A stretch of DNA of 64,000 bases, taken from positions 1 through 64,000 of the forward strand of contig JAHDSQ010000014.1 of NCBI GenBank assembly GCA_018432615.1. The letters run 5' to 3'. The notes below the pieces were generated by a model. That model saw nothing but the letters and a program-made list of their open reading frames with translations. It was not told the origin of the DNA and ran no database searches. Both the position numbers and the translations under genes were made by a program. This document shows positions 51,861-61,300 of the stretch, piece after piece. Source of the stretch: Clostridia bacterium. Lineage in GTDB: Bacteria; Bacillota; Peptococcia; DRI-13; SM3-B62. Within the stretch, counting starts at the first letter, position 1. Each line of letters starts with the position of its first letter.

Positions 51861-52619
51861 ATGAAAATAGCTCGTTTTGAGGTTGAAGGGCGGATTGAAT
51901 ATGGGGAAGTTAAGGAGAACAAGGTTTATCTAATAGAGGGAAATATTTTTGAGGATTACCGGGTTACAGATAAATATTATGGTTTGAAAGAGGTAAGGTT
52001 GCTTACCCCTGTAGTGCCAGGCAAAGTCATTTGCGTAGGTTTGAATTTTTTGTCGCATATCGGTGAGTATTCAAAAAACCCGAAAATCCCAGAAGAACCT
52101 GTGCTTTTCTTGGTTTCGCCTTCAGCTGTTATCGGGCCGGAGGAAAGCATTGTTTTGCCTTATCCTCGGCATGAAAACCATCACGAGGTGGAGTTAGCCG
52201 TTGTTATCGGCAAAGAGTGCAGAGATATCACAGAAGAGGGGGCTGCAAGCTACATTTTAGGTTATACCTGCGGTAATGATGTATCAGACAGGGATTTGCA
52301 AAAGAAGGATAGGCAGTGGGGCCGGGCTAAGTCTTATCACACCTTTAAACCCTTAGGACCATACATTGATACTACTGTAAATCCGAATGACTGTAGGCTG
52401 ACATGCAGGGTAAACGGCGAGGTGCGACAAGATGGGACGACACGTGACATCATTAGAAATGCCCATTTTCTGGTAAGCTTTATTTCCCGGGTAATGACAT
52501 TAAACCCCGGGGACGTTATTATGACGGGCACTCCGGATGGGGTGGGACCGCTCGTGCCGGGGGATGTTTGTGAGGTAGAGATAGAAGGCATAGGGATTTT
52601 GAGGAACCCTGTGAAGTAA
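51861..52619 (+). CDS. Fumarylacetoacetate hydrolase family protein
   Basis: 252-residue protein with the FAH C-terminal fold: ICVGLNFLSHIGEY, the metal ligands of HEVELAVVIG, GYTCGNDVSDRDLQ and MTGTPDGVGPLVPGD. Members hydrolyse or decarboxylate beta-dicarbonyl acids (for example acylpyruvase or 2-hydroxyhepta-diene-dioate isomerase). ATG 51861 with AAAGAAGGGG. Confidence 0.92.
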   Translation: MKIARFEVEGRIEYGEVKENKVYLIEGNIFEDYRVTDKYYGLKEVRLLTPVVPGKVICVGLNFLSHIGEYSKNPKIPEEPVLFLVSPSAVIGPEESIVLPYPRHENHHEVELAVVIGKECRDITEEGAASYILGYTCGNDVSDRDLQKKDRQWGRAKSYHTFKPLGPYIDTTVNPNDCRLTCRVNGEVRQDGTTRDIIRNAHFLVSFISRVMTLNPGDVIMTGTPDGVGPLVPGDVCEVEIEGIGILRNPVK

Positions 52620-52636
52620 CGGAAGGGAAGAAGAAG

Positions 52637-52700
52637 GGGGTCAGGCTTGAAAAATTCACTTATTCTAGAATAAGTGAATTTTTCAAGCCTGACCCCTTTT
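52637..52700. repeat. 60-bp perfect palindrome sharing its outer arms with the copy at 39053; also a terminator
   Basis: Perfect 30-base arms centred at 52666/52667 (CTAG). The outer 16 bases GGGGTCAGGCTTGAAA match those at 39053; the inner arm AATTCACTTATTCT is different but has the same CTTATTC core. The + strand continues with a T-run (52697-52702), so here it can end transcription of the FAH gene and, with the A-rich left flank, also of the convergent gene. Confidence 0.88.
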
Positions 52701-52708
52701 TTACATCA

Positions 52709-53104
52709 TCAAAGATCAAGATAAAGGAGTCTCATGGCATTGGACTGGTGTTCGACTATGCAGCCGAAAATCGAGTGATGGTGACAGGATTCGGTTGCCA
52801 GATACAGTTCTTTGAGTAAATGAATTACCTGAAGTTCTTCTTTGAAGGCGTAACGCGCTGCTTCCATAAATTCGGCGAAAACGGGGATTTCCTCCAATAT
52901 TTCGCCCATGAGAGGCAGGGAGTCCCCTGTTAAGTCGTTATACATCTTCGTTAAAATATCTTTGGTGTTTCTGACGGTCATAAGGTTTAACTCAGTCATT
53001 CTGCGGGCTTCTTCGGTGGGTGCGTTTAACAGCATGTAGCCGTAAACAACCTCCAGTTCCATCAGTTCTTTTAAAAGGTATTTGACGGGTGAGCAGTTGG
53101 TCAC
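52709..53104 (-). CDS. Hypothetical helical protein, possibly ferritin-like
   Basis: 131 residues, strongly helical. Glu-containing helices (LLKELMELEVVYGYML and FKEELQVIHLLKELYLATESCHHHS) resemble the metal-ligand pattern of ferritin-like four-helix bundles, but the ExxH pair is not clear. Preceded by GGAAGGAGG-like sequence (53103-53113). Divergent from the ger operon. Family not recognised with confidence; a spore-related function is possible from location only. Confidence 0.6.
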   Translation of the reverse strand: MTNCSPVKYLLKELMELEVVYGYMLLNAPTEEARRMTELNLMTVRNTKDILTKMYNDLTGDSLPLMGEILEEIPVFAEFMEAARYAFKEELQVIHLLKELYLATESCHHHSIFGCIVEHQSNAMRLLYLDL

Positions 53105-53174
53105 CTTTTATCCTCCTTCCCTGATAGGTTTATCGTTTAAACCTGTATTTTAGGTACGTCCTCTTTATATGTTT

Positions 53175-53207
53175 ATGCGGCATTAGAAAAAGAGTGAGGG
53201 CATATTT
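53175..53207 (+). promoter_or_regulatory. Possible sigma-G-type promoter of the ger operon
   Basis: GCATT (53180-53184) and CATATTT (53201-53207) are separated by 16 bases, resembling the forespore sigma-G pattern expected for germination receptor genes. Weak by eye. Confidence 0.3.
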
Positions 53208-53261
53208 TTATTTAGTCTGTCAAAGAATAAAGGAAACACTTTAACCCGCTAAGGAGAAGAA

Positions 53262-55148
53262 ATGGGCAATAGACAAGATAATGGAGGGGAAGGATCAAGT
53301 CAGCAAAAAGAAAGAGACCAACAAGAAAAACAAGGAGGCCTATTTTTTGAGGGGATTAAAGCAGGCTTAAGTCTTTTGGTTTTTAAAGAAAAAACACCTG
53401 TAGATAACTTTATCCTTGAGGGTGTTGATGAAAGAAAACAGGAGAAAAGACAAAAAGAAGATGTGGCTGCTATCCGTACGGGGGAAGGTGATAAGCTCGG
53501 GAAAGAGGCGCGCGGTAGGGAGAGAAAGTTACGGAAGAAAGAAAGTAGAATGAATAAAAAACCGATGCGGGTCAAACGCTTGTCTGAACCGGGGGAAGTG
53601 ATTACCCTAGCCAATTTACTTGTTTCTCCGGAACTAAAGGTTAATAAGGAATATCTTGAGACGATATTTTCTCTGCCGGAAAATAAGGATTTTGTCCTCA
53701 GGGAATTTAAAATATTTTCAGATAAACCTACAGATGCCTTCGTCTTGTTCATGGAAGGCATGGCGGAAAGAAGGACTGTTAATGAAGGGGTTTTAAAACC
53801 CTTGATGCTGTTTGCCGGAGGAAAGGATAGCAATATCGATATTACCGGTAGTAAGATGGCTGAGTACATAAAAGAGCATGTTGTTTACGGAAATCAGGTC
53901 GATATCGAAGAAAAGTACGAAGATATTGTTGAGAAGGTCAATTACGGTGGTACCGCTGTTTTTATCGATGGATGTCCTCGCTGTATTCTGGTAGAAACGA
54001 AGGGATGGGATAGAAGACCCATTGGGAAGTCTGAAACGGAACAGATTATTTGGGGCCCCCAAGAGGCTTTCAACGAAACGTTGCGGAGTAATACTGGTTT
54101 AATAAGGAAGTCCATTAGGAATACGAATTTAATGACGGAATTGATTAAGGTAGGGGTACAAAACAGGACAGACGTAGCCGTGATGTATATGAAAAATATT
54201 GCTAATCCTCGTTTGGTCGAGGAGGTAAAACGCCGTATCGAAGCGGTGAGTTCCGATTATGTGGGGGAGTCCGGAATGTTGGAACAGTTTATTGAAGACC
54301 ACCCCTTTATGCCTGTTCCTCAGATTATGGCTACGGAAAGACCGGATCGTGTTGTTGCTTTTTTGTTAGAGGGAAAAGTAGCGATTCTGATTGACGGCAA
54401 CCCTCATGTTCTGATAGTACCGACAACCTTCTTTTCTTTGCTGCAAACACCGGAGGATTATTACCTGCGATTGCCCTACGGGAATTTACTGCGTTTGTTG
54501 AGGATTGTGGCAATGTTTATTGCTACGACATTACCTGCTGTGTATGTAGCTATAACAACCTTTCACCAGGAGATGATTCCAACGGATTTAATACTGGCTA
54601 TTGCCGCAGCAAGGGAAACTGTTCCCCTTCCGACGGTGGTTGAGGTGTTTATGATGGAATTTGCTTTTGAGTTGATTCGGGAAGCAGGGTTGCGCGTTCC
54701 CGGTGTTATTGGGAATACCTTGGGGATTGTAGGTGCTCTGATCTTGGGGCAGGCCGCGGTCCAAGCCGGGATTGTCAGTCCTATTTTAATAATAATCGTG
54801 GCCGTGACAGGGCTAGCCTCGTTTTCCATACCAAACTATTCGATGGCCTTTGCTCTGCGGGGTATTCGCTTTTTATTTACCATTCTGGCGGCTGCCTTTG
54901 GATTTTTAGGAGTTTCAGCAGTCTTTTTTATTATTTTATCTTCCCTGTCAAGTATGAAGTCCTTTGGGGTTCCCCTTCTTGTTCCAAAAGGTCCTAAAAC
55001 CAAGACGGAAAGCGATGTTGTCCTACGGGGCCCTGTGTGGTCTATGGAAGAAAGGCCAGATTATCTGGATACCTTAAACAGGAGGAGACAGCCTAGAATC
55101 AGCAGAAAGTGGACGGTGGAAAGTGAGAAAAGGGGTGATGATAATTAA
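53262..55148 (+). CDS. gerAA: GerA-type spore germination receptor A subunit
   Basis: 628-residue protein of the GerA family. An unusually long, highly charged N-terminal region (1-130, rich in Lys/Glu) precedes the soluble domain. The membrane domain at about 400-560 includes LVPTTFFSLLQTPEDYYLR and the hallmark PTVVEVFMMEFAFELIREAG with GNTLGIVGALILGQAAV. A subunits help sense germinants in the inner spore membrane. AAGGAGAAG precedes the ATG. It overlaps gerAB by 11 bases. Confidence 0.93.
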   Translation: MGNRQDNGGEGSSQQKERDQQEKQGGLFFEGIKAGLSLLVFKEKTPVDNFILEGVDERKQEKRQKEDVAAIRTGEGDKLGKEARGRERKLRKKESRMNKKPMRVKRLSEPGEVITLANLLVSPELKVNKEYLETIFSLPENKDFVLREFKIFSDKPTDAFVLFMEGMAERRTVNEGVLKPLMLFAGGKDSNIDITGSKMAEYIKEHVVYGNQVDIEEKYEDIVEKVNYGGTAVFIDGCPRCILVETKGWDRRPIGKSETEQIIWGPQEAFNETLRSNTGLIRKSIRNTNLMTELIKVGVQNRTDVAVMYMKNIANPRLVEEVKRRIEAVSSDYVGESGMLEQFIEDHPFMPVPQIMATERPDRVVAFLLEGKVAILIDGNPHVLIVPTTFFSLLQTPEDYYLRLPYGNLLRLLRIVAMFIATTLPAVYVAITTFHQEMIPTDLILAIAAARETVPLPTVVEVFMMEFAFELIREAGLRVPGVIGNTLGIVGALILGQAAVQAGIVSPILIIIVAVTGLASFSIPNYSMAFALRGIRFLFTILAAAFGFLGVSAVFFIILSSLSSMKSFGVPLLVPKGPKTKTESDVVLRGPVWSMEERPDYLDTLNRRRQPRISRKWTVESEKRGDDN

Positions 55149-56259
55149 GATCACAAAGTTGGGCTATTCCGAGGCTGCGGGGTTGGCTTTGGTGTTCATT
55201 GGAACAAAGGCTTTTTTGGGTTACCCTCGGTTGATTTCCCAACTCGGTTTTACGGCAGGATGGCTGATTATCTTAATAAGTGTGTTTGTGAGTATGGGTT
55301 TTTGGTTGATTCTCAGTGCCCTTTTGGCGAAATATCCGGGAGAATCCTTGCTTGCAATCAATGAAAAGGTAATGGGGTCCAAAATAGGGCTGGGCATTAA
55401 TATGTTATTGTTCGTTTACATTATGTTGAGTACAGGTTCCTTATTAAGGCAATTCAGTGAGGCGGTCATCTTAACGGCTTTGCCGGAAGCACCGGTTAGC
55501 GCTGTAGCCGTTCTTTTTCTTATTCCGGCTTGGATGGCGGCTCATTTGGGATTAGAGGCGATAAGCCGCAGTACTTACATTTCTCTACCGTTCATTCTTG
55601 TCGGTGTATTGGTTGTCTTGCTTTCCCTGTATCCTTATTGGAATATTGAAGAGTTGTATCCTATTTTAGGAGCAGGGTTGGGTCCTGTCGTCAAGTACGG
55701 ATTTTTGAATTCGTCTGTCTTTGGCGAGGTAATTATTCTTGCGATTTTAGCCTCATATTTTTCCTTTCGAACGAAGACTTTGAGAAAAGTGGGGCTCTTT
55801 TCCCTCGTTTTTGTTGGTATCTATTTTATTCTGATCACTGTTGTTCATTTGATGGTCATTCCCATGCCAATGGCAACCGAAAGCATAACTCCGTTTTACC
55901 AGTTGTCACGTGCGATTTATTTGGGCAGATACTATCAGCGGTTGGAGTCCGTCTTTGTCATCTTTTGGACCTTTACGGCCTATTTAAGACTTGCTATCGG
56001 GGTGATGGTCGTGGCACTCATTATTCGTGATTCGTTTAAAATACCTTATTATCAGCCTATCCTGCCGGCAATATCCCTGATTATTTTCAGTTTAGCTCTT
56101 ACTCCTACTGATGTTTTAAAGGCTGTAGCCTTTGAAAGAGATTTCAGGCTACCCTATGGTTGGGTTGTAAATTTTGCTGTTCCATGTGCGGTGTGGGGTG
56201 TTGCTGTACTGACGGGAAAGAAGGGAAGGAGGAGTAGGTATAATGGGGAAAGGGAGTAA
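55138..56259 (+). CDS. gerAB: GerA-type germination receptor B subunit (amino-acid-permease-like)
   Basis: 373-residue ten-helix membrane protein of the APC superfamily: ITKLGYSEAAGLALVFIGTKAFLGYP opens helix 1, and PYWNIEELYPILGAGLG is the conserved mid-protein loop. Thought to bind the amino-acid germinant. ATG 55138 (or GTG 55135). Overlaps gerAC by 17 bases. Confidence 0.93.
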   Translation: MIIKITKLGYSEAAGLALVFIGTKAFLGYPRLISQLGFTAGWLIILISVFVSMGFWLILSALLAKYPGESLLAINEKVMGSKIGLGINMLLFVYIMLSTGSLLRQFSEAVILTALPEAPVSAVAVLFLIPAWMAAHLGLEAISRSTYISLPFILVGVLVVLLSLYPYWNIEELYPILGAGLGPVVKYGFLNSSVFGEVIILAILASYFSFRTKTLRKVGLFSLVFVGIYFILITVVHLMVIPMPMATESITPFYQLSRAIYLGRYYQRLESVFVIFWTFTAYLRLAIGVMVVALIIRDSFKIPYYQPILPAISLIIFSLALTPTDVLKAVAFERDFRLPYGWVVNFAVPCAVWGVAVLTGKKGRRSRYNGERE

Positions 56260-57478
56260 AATGGTTTTGCTGTTGGTGTGTCTCTTTTCCTTACTCATCA
56301 CAGCCGGATGTTGGGGGGCAAGGGAGACTGACGAATTGGGATATGTATTGTCCTTGGGGATTGATAAAGGAGTTGAAAACGTAATTCAGGTTACCTTTCA
56401 GATTGCCATACCACAGTCACCGGAAGGTGGAGGAGGAGGCGATAAAGAGAACAATATAGTAGTTTCGGTAGAGGCGGCTTCCCTTTTTGGTGCGTTGCAG
56501 TTAGCAAATTCCTTTGTCAGCAGAGAGCTTACTCTTATTCATAACAGGGCGGTGATAGTTTCTGAAGAGATCGCCAGGGAAGGTATTAGCAAATATCTTG
56601 AGCCTTTAGTTAGGAGCAGGGATATCAGAAGGAACACTTTTTTTCTTGTGACTAGGGGCAAGGCTAAGGAGTTTGTCGAAAGCAATCAACCCTTACTGGA
56701 AAGAAATGCGGCCCGAGACTTTGAACTCCTTCTGGCCGGGCGAAAAGTCGTCGGGTTTATTCCCGATTCTATAATTAATGATATCCATAGATCCGTAAAT
56801 GATTACGGCAGAGAAGCGATTATTGCCCTTGTCGGTGTTAATAATGGTAAAGAGGGAGAGGAAAAGCAAGAGGATTATCAAACTATAGTAAAAAGTGAGA
56901 TGGCCCTTTCCCCCAACGAAGTTCCCCGCGAGGGTGGCAATAAAATAGAGGCTATCGGCTTAGCGGCTTTTCGCGGGGATAGGCTCAAGGGTTACCTTAA
57001 CGGATTAGAAACAGGGTACTACCAGATGATAACAGGCGACTTCAAGAGCGCGATTTATTCCTTTCCTGACCCGGAGAAGTCGGATGAATACCTGATTGTT
57101 GTAAAGGTAACAAAAGGACGCAATCCACAATTTAAGGTCGTCTTTGAAGAGGGGAAGGTTGTTCCCTCTTTTGAGGTTACCCTCGTTTTGGAAGGAGAAA
57201 TCCTCAGTATACAAAGTGGTCTTGAATACGAAAAAGGCAGTAAAGAAAAAGAACTGGAGGAATATCTGGCAAGGTATCTGGCCTCTGGTGCCAACGATGT
57301 AATTAAAAAGACACAGAATGAATTGGCCTGCGATATTTTTGGACTGGGTGATAAACTGCGCAAGTATTTTTGGACCTTTCAAGAATGGAAGGATTACAAC
57401 TGGTTGGAAAAGTACCCGTCCGCTGAGGTCAATGTTAAGGTCAACTTCATGATACGGAGGACAGGGCTTTTATCTTAA
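56243..57478 (+). CDS. gerAC: GerA-type germination receptor C subunit (lipoprotein)
   Basis: 411 residues with a lipoprotein signal peptide ending in the lipobox LITAGC, then the Ger(x)C N-terminal start WGARETDELGYVLSLGIDKG. Completes the receptor triplet and should be exported and lipid-anchored. The C-terminal third (ELEEYLARYLASGANDVIKKTQ) is the conserved Spore_GerAC domain. Confidence 0.94.
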   Translation: MGKGSKMVLLLVCLFSLLITAGCWGARETDELGYVLSLGIDKGVENVIQVTFQIAIPQSPEGGGGGDKENNIVVSVEAASLFGALQLANSFVSRELTLIHNRAVIVSEEIAREGISKYLEPLVRSRDIRRNTFFLVTRGKAKEFVESNQPLLERNAARDFELLLAGRKVVGFIPDSIINDIHRSVNDYGREAIIALVGVNNGKEGEEKQEDYQTIVKSEMALSPNEVPREGGNKIEAIGLAAFRGDRLKGYLNGLETGYYQMITGDFKSAIYSFPDPEKSDEYLIVVKVTKGRNPQFKVVFEEGKVVPSFEVTLVLEGEILSIQSGLEYEKGSKEKELEEYLARYLASGANDVIKKTQNELACDIFGLGDKLRKYFWTFQEWKDYNWLEKYPSAEVNVKVNFMIRRTGLLS

Positions 57479-57503
57479 CTAGTAATGCAGGAGGCGAAAG
57501 ATA

Positions 57504-57686
57504 ATGGAATCCAATATTTACGATTATGTATTAATGCTTATTCCTTTGGCGGTAGGAGTTTATACGATGAGTTATGCAAGGTGGTTATGGCAAAAAAAAT
57601 TAAGGCGTGGGGCTGTTGGTGTTTTTTGTATTGCCTTGTTTGCTGTAATATATCCCGGTATAGTGTTGTTTTTAGTTCATGTTTGA
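57504..57686 (+). CDS. Small two-helix membrane protein in the ger operon (GerD-like position)
   Basis: 60 residues with membrane segments at about 8-24 and 39-57 separated by a basic loop (WLWQKKLRRG). AGGAGG lies nine bases before ATG 57504, and the gene starts 25 bases after gerAC. Short membrane 'D' proteins accompany some ger operons and modulate receptor function; whether this is one is inferred from position and topology. Confidence 0.7.
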   Translation: MESNIYDYVLMLIPLAVGVYTMSYARWLWQKKLRRGAVGVFCIALFAVIYPGIVLFLVHV

Positions 57687-57848
57687 ATTTAATATAAAGT
57701 ATACTGTATACATAACACAGTATAAAAAAAAATATGATATAATATGGACTAGGCTATTTTATGGAAATAAAAGGATGGTCTCATTTTTATTGGCTAATTA
57801 GTATTTTAAAACTAATGTAAGATTTCAAAGACGAGGAGGAGTAAAAAA
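57687..57848 (+). promoter_or_regulatory. Promoter region of glutamate dehydrogenase
   Basis: Very AT-rich leader. Palindromic GTATACTGTATAC with a further ACAGTATA copy lies around 57700-57723, and the hexamer TATAAT is within GATATAATATGG (about 57739-57744), followed by a roughly 105-base leader. The repeats may be an operator. GAGGAGGAG ends seven bases before the gdh ATG. Confidence 0.5.
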
Positions 57849-59096
57849 ATGAACAATGACCTTTTTTGTCAAAGGTCCATTAGTCTGGTTAAAAAGGCTT
57901 GTGAGATTCTGGAACTGGATGAAACCACGGAGCAAATCATTTGTGAGCCCAAGAGGGCGATTGAAGTGACTTTACCTGTCAAGATGGACGATGGATCTAT
58001 TCGTACATTTAAAGGATGGAGGATTTTGCATACGGATGCTCCAGGTCCGGGTAAGGGTGGTTTGCGTTTTCATCCTGAAACGAATTACGATGAAGTCAGG
58101 GCGCTGGCTACATTGATGACCTTTAAGTGCTCTGTTGCCGGGATACCCTACGGGGGTGGCAAGGGCGGAATTCGCGTTAACCCAAAAGAACTTTCAAAGA
58201 TGGAGTTAGAGAGGCTCAGCCGCGCTTATATGCGGGCTATTGCCCAATTTGTTGGTGTCGACATAGATATTCCGGCTCCTGACGTTTATACTAATCCTCA
58301 GATAATGGCCTGGATGATGGACGAGCTTTCGGTCATCAGGCAATATAACGAATTTGGGTGTATTACCGGTAAGCCTTTATCAGTGGGAGGTTCAAAAGGA
58401 CGTTCTACCGCTACCGGACAGGGTAATCTTTATGTGACCAGGGCAGCGCTTAGGTATATGGGTAAAGAAATTGAAGGTGCTAAGGTATGTATTCATGGGT
58501 GTGGTAATGCCGGTGCTACTGCCGCTAAAATTTTTGCTGCCGCCGGGGCGAAAATTGTCGCTATTTGCGACAGTAAAACGGCTGTTTATGATCCGGAGGG
58601 AATCGATATAGATTTAATTAGTGAAATAAAAGAAAAAACCGGCAATTTGCATGGATACACAAAAGGAAAACAAATCTCCCCGGATGAAGTATTAGCTGTG
58701 CCGTGTGATATTTTCTTGCCGGCCTCACTGGAAGGGATTATTAATGAGGATAATGCGGATAAGATTCAAGCAAGTCTTATTTCCGAGATGGCTAACGGTC
58801 CTATTACGCCGGAAGCCGACGCAATATTAAGCAAAAAGGGAATAATAATTCTTCCTGATATATTAGCAAGCGCCGGTGGAGTTATCGTCAGCTACTTTGA
58901 ATGGGTTCAAAATAGAGGTGGGTACTACTGGTCTGATGCCGAGGTGCAGGAAAAGTTGGAGACAAAGCTGGTTGAAGCCCTCGACGAAATCAAGAAATTT
59001 AAAGAGGAATACAAGCTTGACAGTTGGCGTCATGCAGCGTTCGGCATAGCCGTGGCCAGGGTAGCACAATCAATGAAGGATAGAGGCTGGTGCTAA
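57849..59096 (+). CDS. gdhA: Glutamate dehydrogenase (NAD-type)
   Basis: 415-residue Glu/Leu/Phe/Val dehydrogenase: PGPGKGGLRFHPE, IPYGGGKGGIRVNP (catalytic Lys), DIDIPAPDVYTNPQIMAWMMD and the Rossmann CIHGCGNAGATAAKIFAAAGAK. Length and motifs fit clostridial/Bacillus RocG-type catabolic enzymes. Interconverts glutamate and 2-oxoglutarate. Monocistronic by spacing. Confidence 0.94.
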   Translation: MNNDLFCQRSISLVKKACEILELDETTEQIICEPKRAIEVTLPVKMDDGSIRTFKGWRILHTDAPGPGKGGLRFHPETNYDEVRALATLMTFKCSVAGIPYGGGKGGIRVNPKELSKMELERLSRAYMRAIAQFVGVDIDIPAPDVYTNPQIMAWMMDELSVIRQYNEFGCITGKPLSVGGSKGRSTATGQGNLYVTRAALRYMGKEIEGAKVCIHGCGNAGATAAKIFAAAGAKIVAICDSKTAVYDPEGIDIDLISEIKEKTGNLHGYTKGKQISPDEVLAVPCDIFLPASLEGIINEDNADKIQASLISEMANGPITPEADAILSKKGIIILPDILASAGGVIVSYFEWVQNRGGYYWSDAEVQEKLETKLVEALDEIKKFKEEYKLDSWRHAAFGIAVARVAQSMKDRGWC

Positions 59097-59183
59097 GAAC
59101 GGTTCAGTCGTGAACAATAACAAAAAGGCCCGCATAAACATATCATATTAGAGCAAATTCCTTTGCAAAGGAGATGTTCTTTT

Positions 59184-60260
59184 ATGCAGTATGTTGTTCA
59201 GACGGGCGATACGCTATATACGATTGCCCAGAAGTTTAACACAACTGTCGATGTGCTCACCAGGTTGAATAACATAAGCGATCCCAATGTAATCTATGTG
59301 GGTCAGGTGCTTACAATCCCTGAAGATGGTGTTCCTTCGCCGCCCCCTTCTGTGCCGACACCTCCCACCGTGCCATCTCCTCCCGCGGCTTCAACCTGCC
59401 CGGAGCTCAGAATAGGATCTCGAGGGCCAGCGGTAAGAAGATTGCAGGAGCTCTTGCAGGCAAGGGGCTTTGAGCCTGGTCTGCTTGACGGTGTTTTCGG
59501 TATAAGAACTCAAACGTCGGTGAGGTCTGTTCAAAGGCAGAATAATCTGCCCGTTACCGGAATTGTTGATGTGGCAACGTGGAGGGCTTTGGGAGAAACA
59601 TGTATTGACGTTACCCCTCCATCCCAGGAATACCATTGTCCTGTGCTGAGAGTGGGTAATACAGGACCAGCAGTGAGGTTTTTGCAGACGCTGTTAAGAA
59701 GAAGGGGCATTTACAGGGGCGAGATCGACGGAATTTTTGGAAGCAGAACACAGCAGGCTGTGCGCGAGTTTCAACGCCGGCAAGGTCTTATGGTGACAGG
59801 TGTTGTTAACGTGGCAACCTGGGAAGCGTTGGGAGTAAAATGTATTAGCGAGCCAAGGCCACCTGTTGATTCGCCGGTCAGTACTAGGGTAGGAAGAGGA
59901 ATCAGACATATCTTTTACACCGACAAGCGCGTTTATAGCCGGGGCGAAAGAATTAAAATGTCCTTGATTAAGACTAACATCACAGACAGCGAGATAGATT
60001 TACGCTATAGAACAAGTCAGATAGTGGAAATTACAGCTGCGAATTCTAGCGGCAATATCGTCTGGCGTTATTCGACCAATCAAAATTTCGCTCAGTTCAC
60101 CAGGATAATCACCATTTTTCCGGGTGGGACACAGTTGATTAATGAGTATTGGGATCAGCGCAACGATGCCGGCAGGCAAGTGCTACCCGGCAATTATACT
60201 CTGACGATTACTAACTTAGCTACCAATGTCAGTGTATCAGTACAAATACAGATAAGATAA
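59184..60260 (+). CDS. LysM - double peptidoglycan-binding - BsuPI-domain protein
   Basis: 358 residues: LysM at 1-44 (YVVQTGDTLYTIAQKF), a Pro-rich linker (about 50-75), two PG_binding_1 domains (about 80-140 and 160-220, each with the GPAVRRLQ/GPAVRFLQ start and TGxVDVATWxALG end), and a C-terminal BsuPI (proteinase-inhibitor-like) domain from about 245 (YSRGERIKMSL). No signal peptide, as in several spore coat/cortex-associated LysM proteins such as SafA; a spore role is inferred. ATG 59184 with AAAGGAG. Confidence 0.9.
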   Translation: MQYVVQTGDTLYTIAQKFNTTVDVLTRLNNISDPNVIYVGQVLTIPEDGVPSPPPSVPTPPTVPSPPAASTCPELRIGSRGPAVRRLQELLQARGFEPGLLDGVFGIRTQTSVRSVQRQNNLPVTGIVDVATWRALGETCIDVTPPSQEYHCPVLRVGNTGPAVRFLQTLLRRRGIYRGEIDGIFGSRTQQAVREFQRRQGLMVTGVVNVATWEALGVKCISEPRPPVDSPVSTRVGRGIRHIFYTDKRVYSRGERIKMSLIKTNITDSEIDLRYRTSQIVEITAANSSGNIVWRYSTNQNFAQFTRIITIFPGGTQLINEYWDQRNDAGRQVLPGNYTLTITNLATNVSVSVQIQIR

Positions 60261-60272
60261 TGCAAAAGAAAG

Positions 60273-60330
60273 AAAAAACAAGCGAGAAAGCCGATTTGTT
60301 GTATTACAAATGGCCTCGCTTGTTTTTTTT
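60273..60330. terminator. Bidirectional terminator between the LysM gene and the GGDEF gene
   Basis: AAAAAACAAGCGAG (60273-60286) pairs with CTCGCTTGTTTTTT (60315-60328), extended inward by GCC/ATTTGT pairs. A-run and T-run on either side allow termination on both strands; the genes are convergent. Confidence 0.85.
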
Positions 60331-60337
60331 GAGAGGA

Positions 60338-61300
60338 TTAGTAGACAAATACGCAGTTCTTACCCAATTCCTTTGCTTTATAGAGTGCTTCATCGGCTTT
60401 TTGTAAAATTATATCTTCAGTATCACCGTTTTCAGGGAAAGAGGCTATGCCGATGGAAATGCTCAGGTCAGGATATGGCAGAAGTTTGGGACTGATCAAG
60501 ACGTTATTTCTTATTCTTTCGGCGATGTTACGACTTACTTCTTTTGAGGTTTTTGGGAGAATAATAGCGAATTCGTCACCACCGTATCTGGTAACGAAAT
60601 CATCTGTCCTGGTGGATTCTTTCAAGATACTGGCTATTATTTTCAAGACATAATCTCCGTGGTGATGGCCCTGGGTATCGTTGAGATTTTTAAAGTTATC
60701 AAGGTCTATTAAAACAAGATTAAAGGGTTCTTTGTCACCGACAAGCTTCTTTAGAACAGTGCTAAACAGACGTCTGTTAAAAATCTTGGTTAAACTGTCC
60801 TGGTTCGCCTGCTTGTAGTAGGCTTGCTGGACATGATGTACTAAAAATCTGGTAAAATATGCGGTTATGAAAAAAAATATTATCTGGATAATAACAGGAG
60901 GCAGTGGGTAATTGCGTAGGTAGGCAACAATAAGGTAGCTGGCTCCTGCAAAGATGGCTCCGGCGAAGGGAAAATAAGGCTTTCCAATGAAAGAAAGCGC
61001 AATTACAGGGAAAAGATAGATGTCGGCGAGCACTGTCGAATATTTTTGACAATAATATACCATCAGGCTGATAACCATCATGTCAAATATCAAGGGAATA
61101 GGCAACAATATACAAAGCCAATAATTAAGCCGCGGCAGTGCAAAGAGGAGAGTTGAATACAACAACGCAAAACCGGCAATATAATAAAGCTGTTGCGGTA
61201 AGGCTCTATCCAGTAACAGCAAGAAGGGAAAAAACAGGACAAAGGTCATAAGGCGCAGAAAAGGGAGGGTGTCGCGATTGCCGAGTTGTTTATACGGCAT
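60338..61300 (-). CDS. Membrane-bound GGDEF diguanylate cyclase
   Basis: 320 residues. The N-terminal half (about 15-155) is five to six membrane helices. The C-terminal GGDEF domain starts ANQDSLTKIFNRRLF and has active site RYGGDEFAIILP, with an inhibitory RxxD site (RTDD) five residues before it. It would make cyclic di-GMP from GTP. The membrane sensor part is of unknown ligand. Confidence 0.92.
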   Translation of the reverse strand: MPYKQLGNRDTLPFLRLMTFVLFFPFLLLLDRALPQQLYYIAGFALLYSTLLFALPRLNYWLCILLPIPLIFDMMVISLMVYYCQKYSTVLADIYLFPVIALSFIGKPYFPFAGAIFAGASYLIVAYLRNYPLPPVIIQIIFFFITAYFTRFLVHHVQQAYYKQANQDSLTKIFNRRLFSTVLKKLVGDKEPFNLVLIDLDNFKNLNDTQGHHHGDYVLKIIASILKESTRTDDFVTRYGGDEFAIILPKTSKEVSRNIAERIRNNVLISPKLLPYPDLSISIGIASFPENGDTEDIILQKADEALYKAKELGKNCVFVY

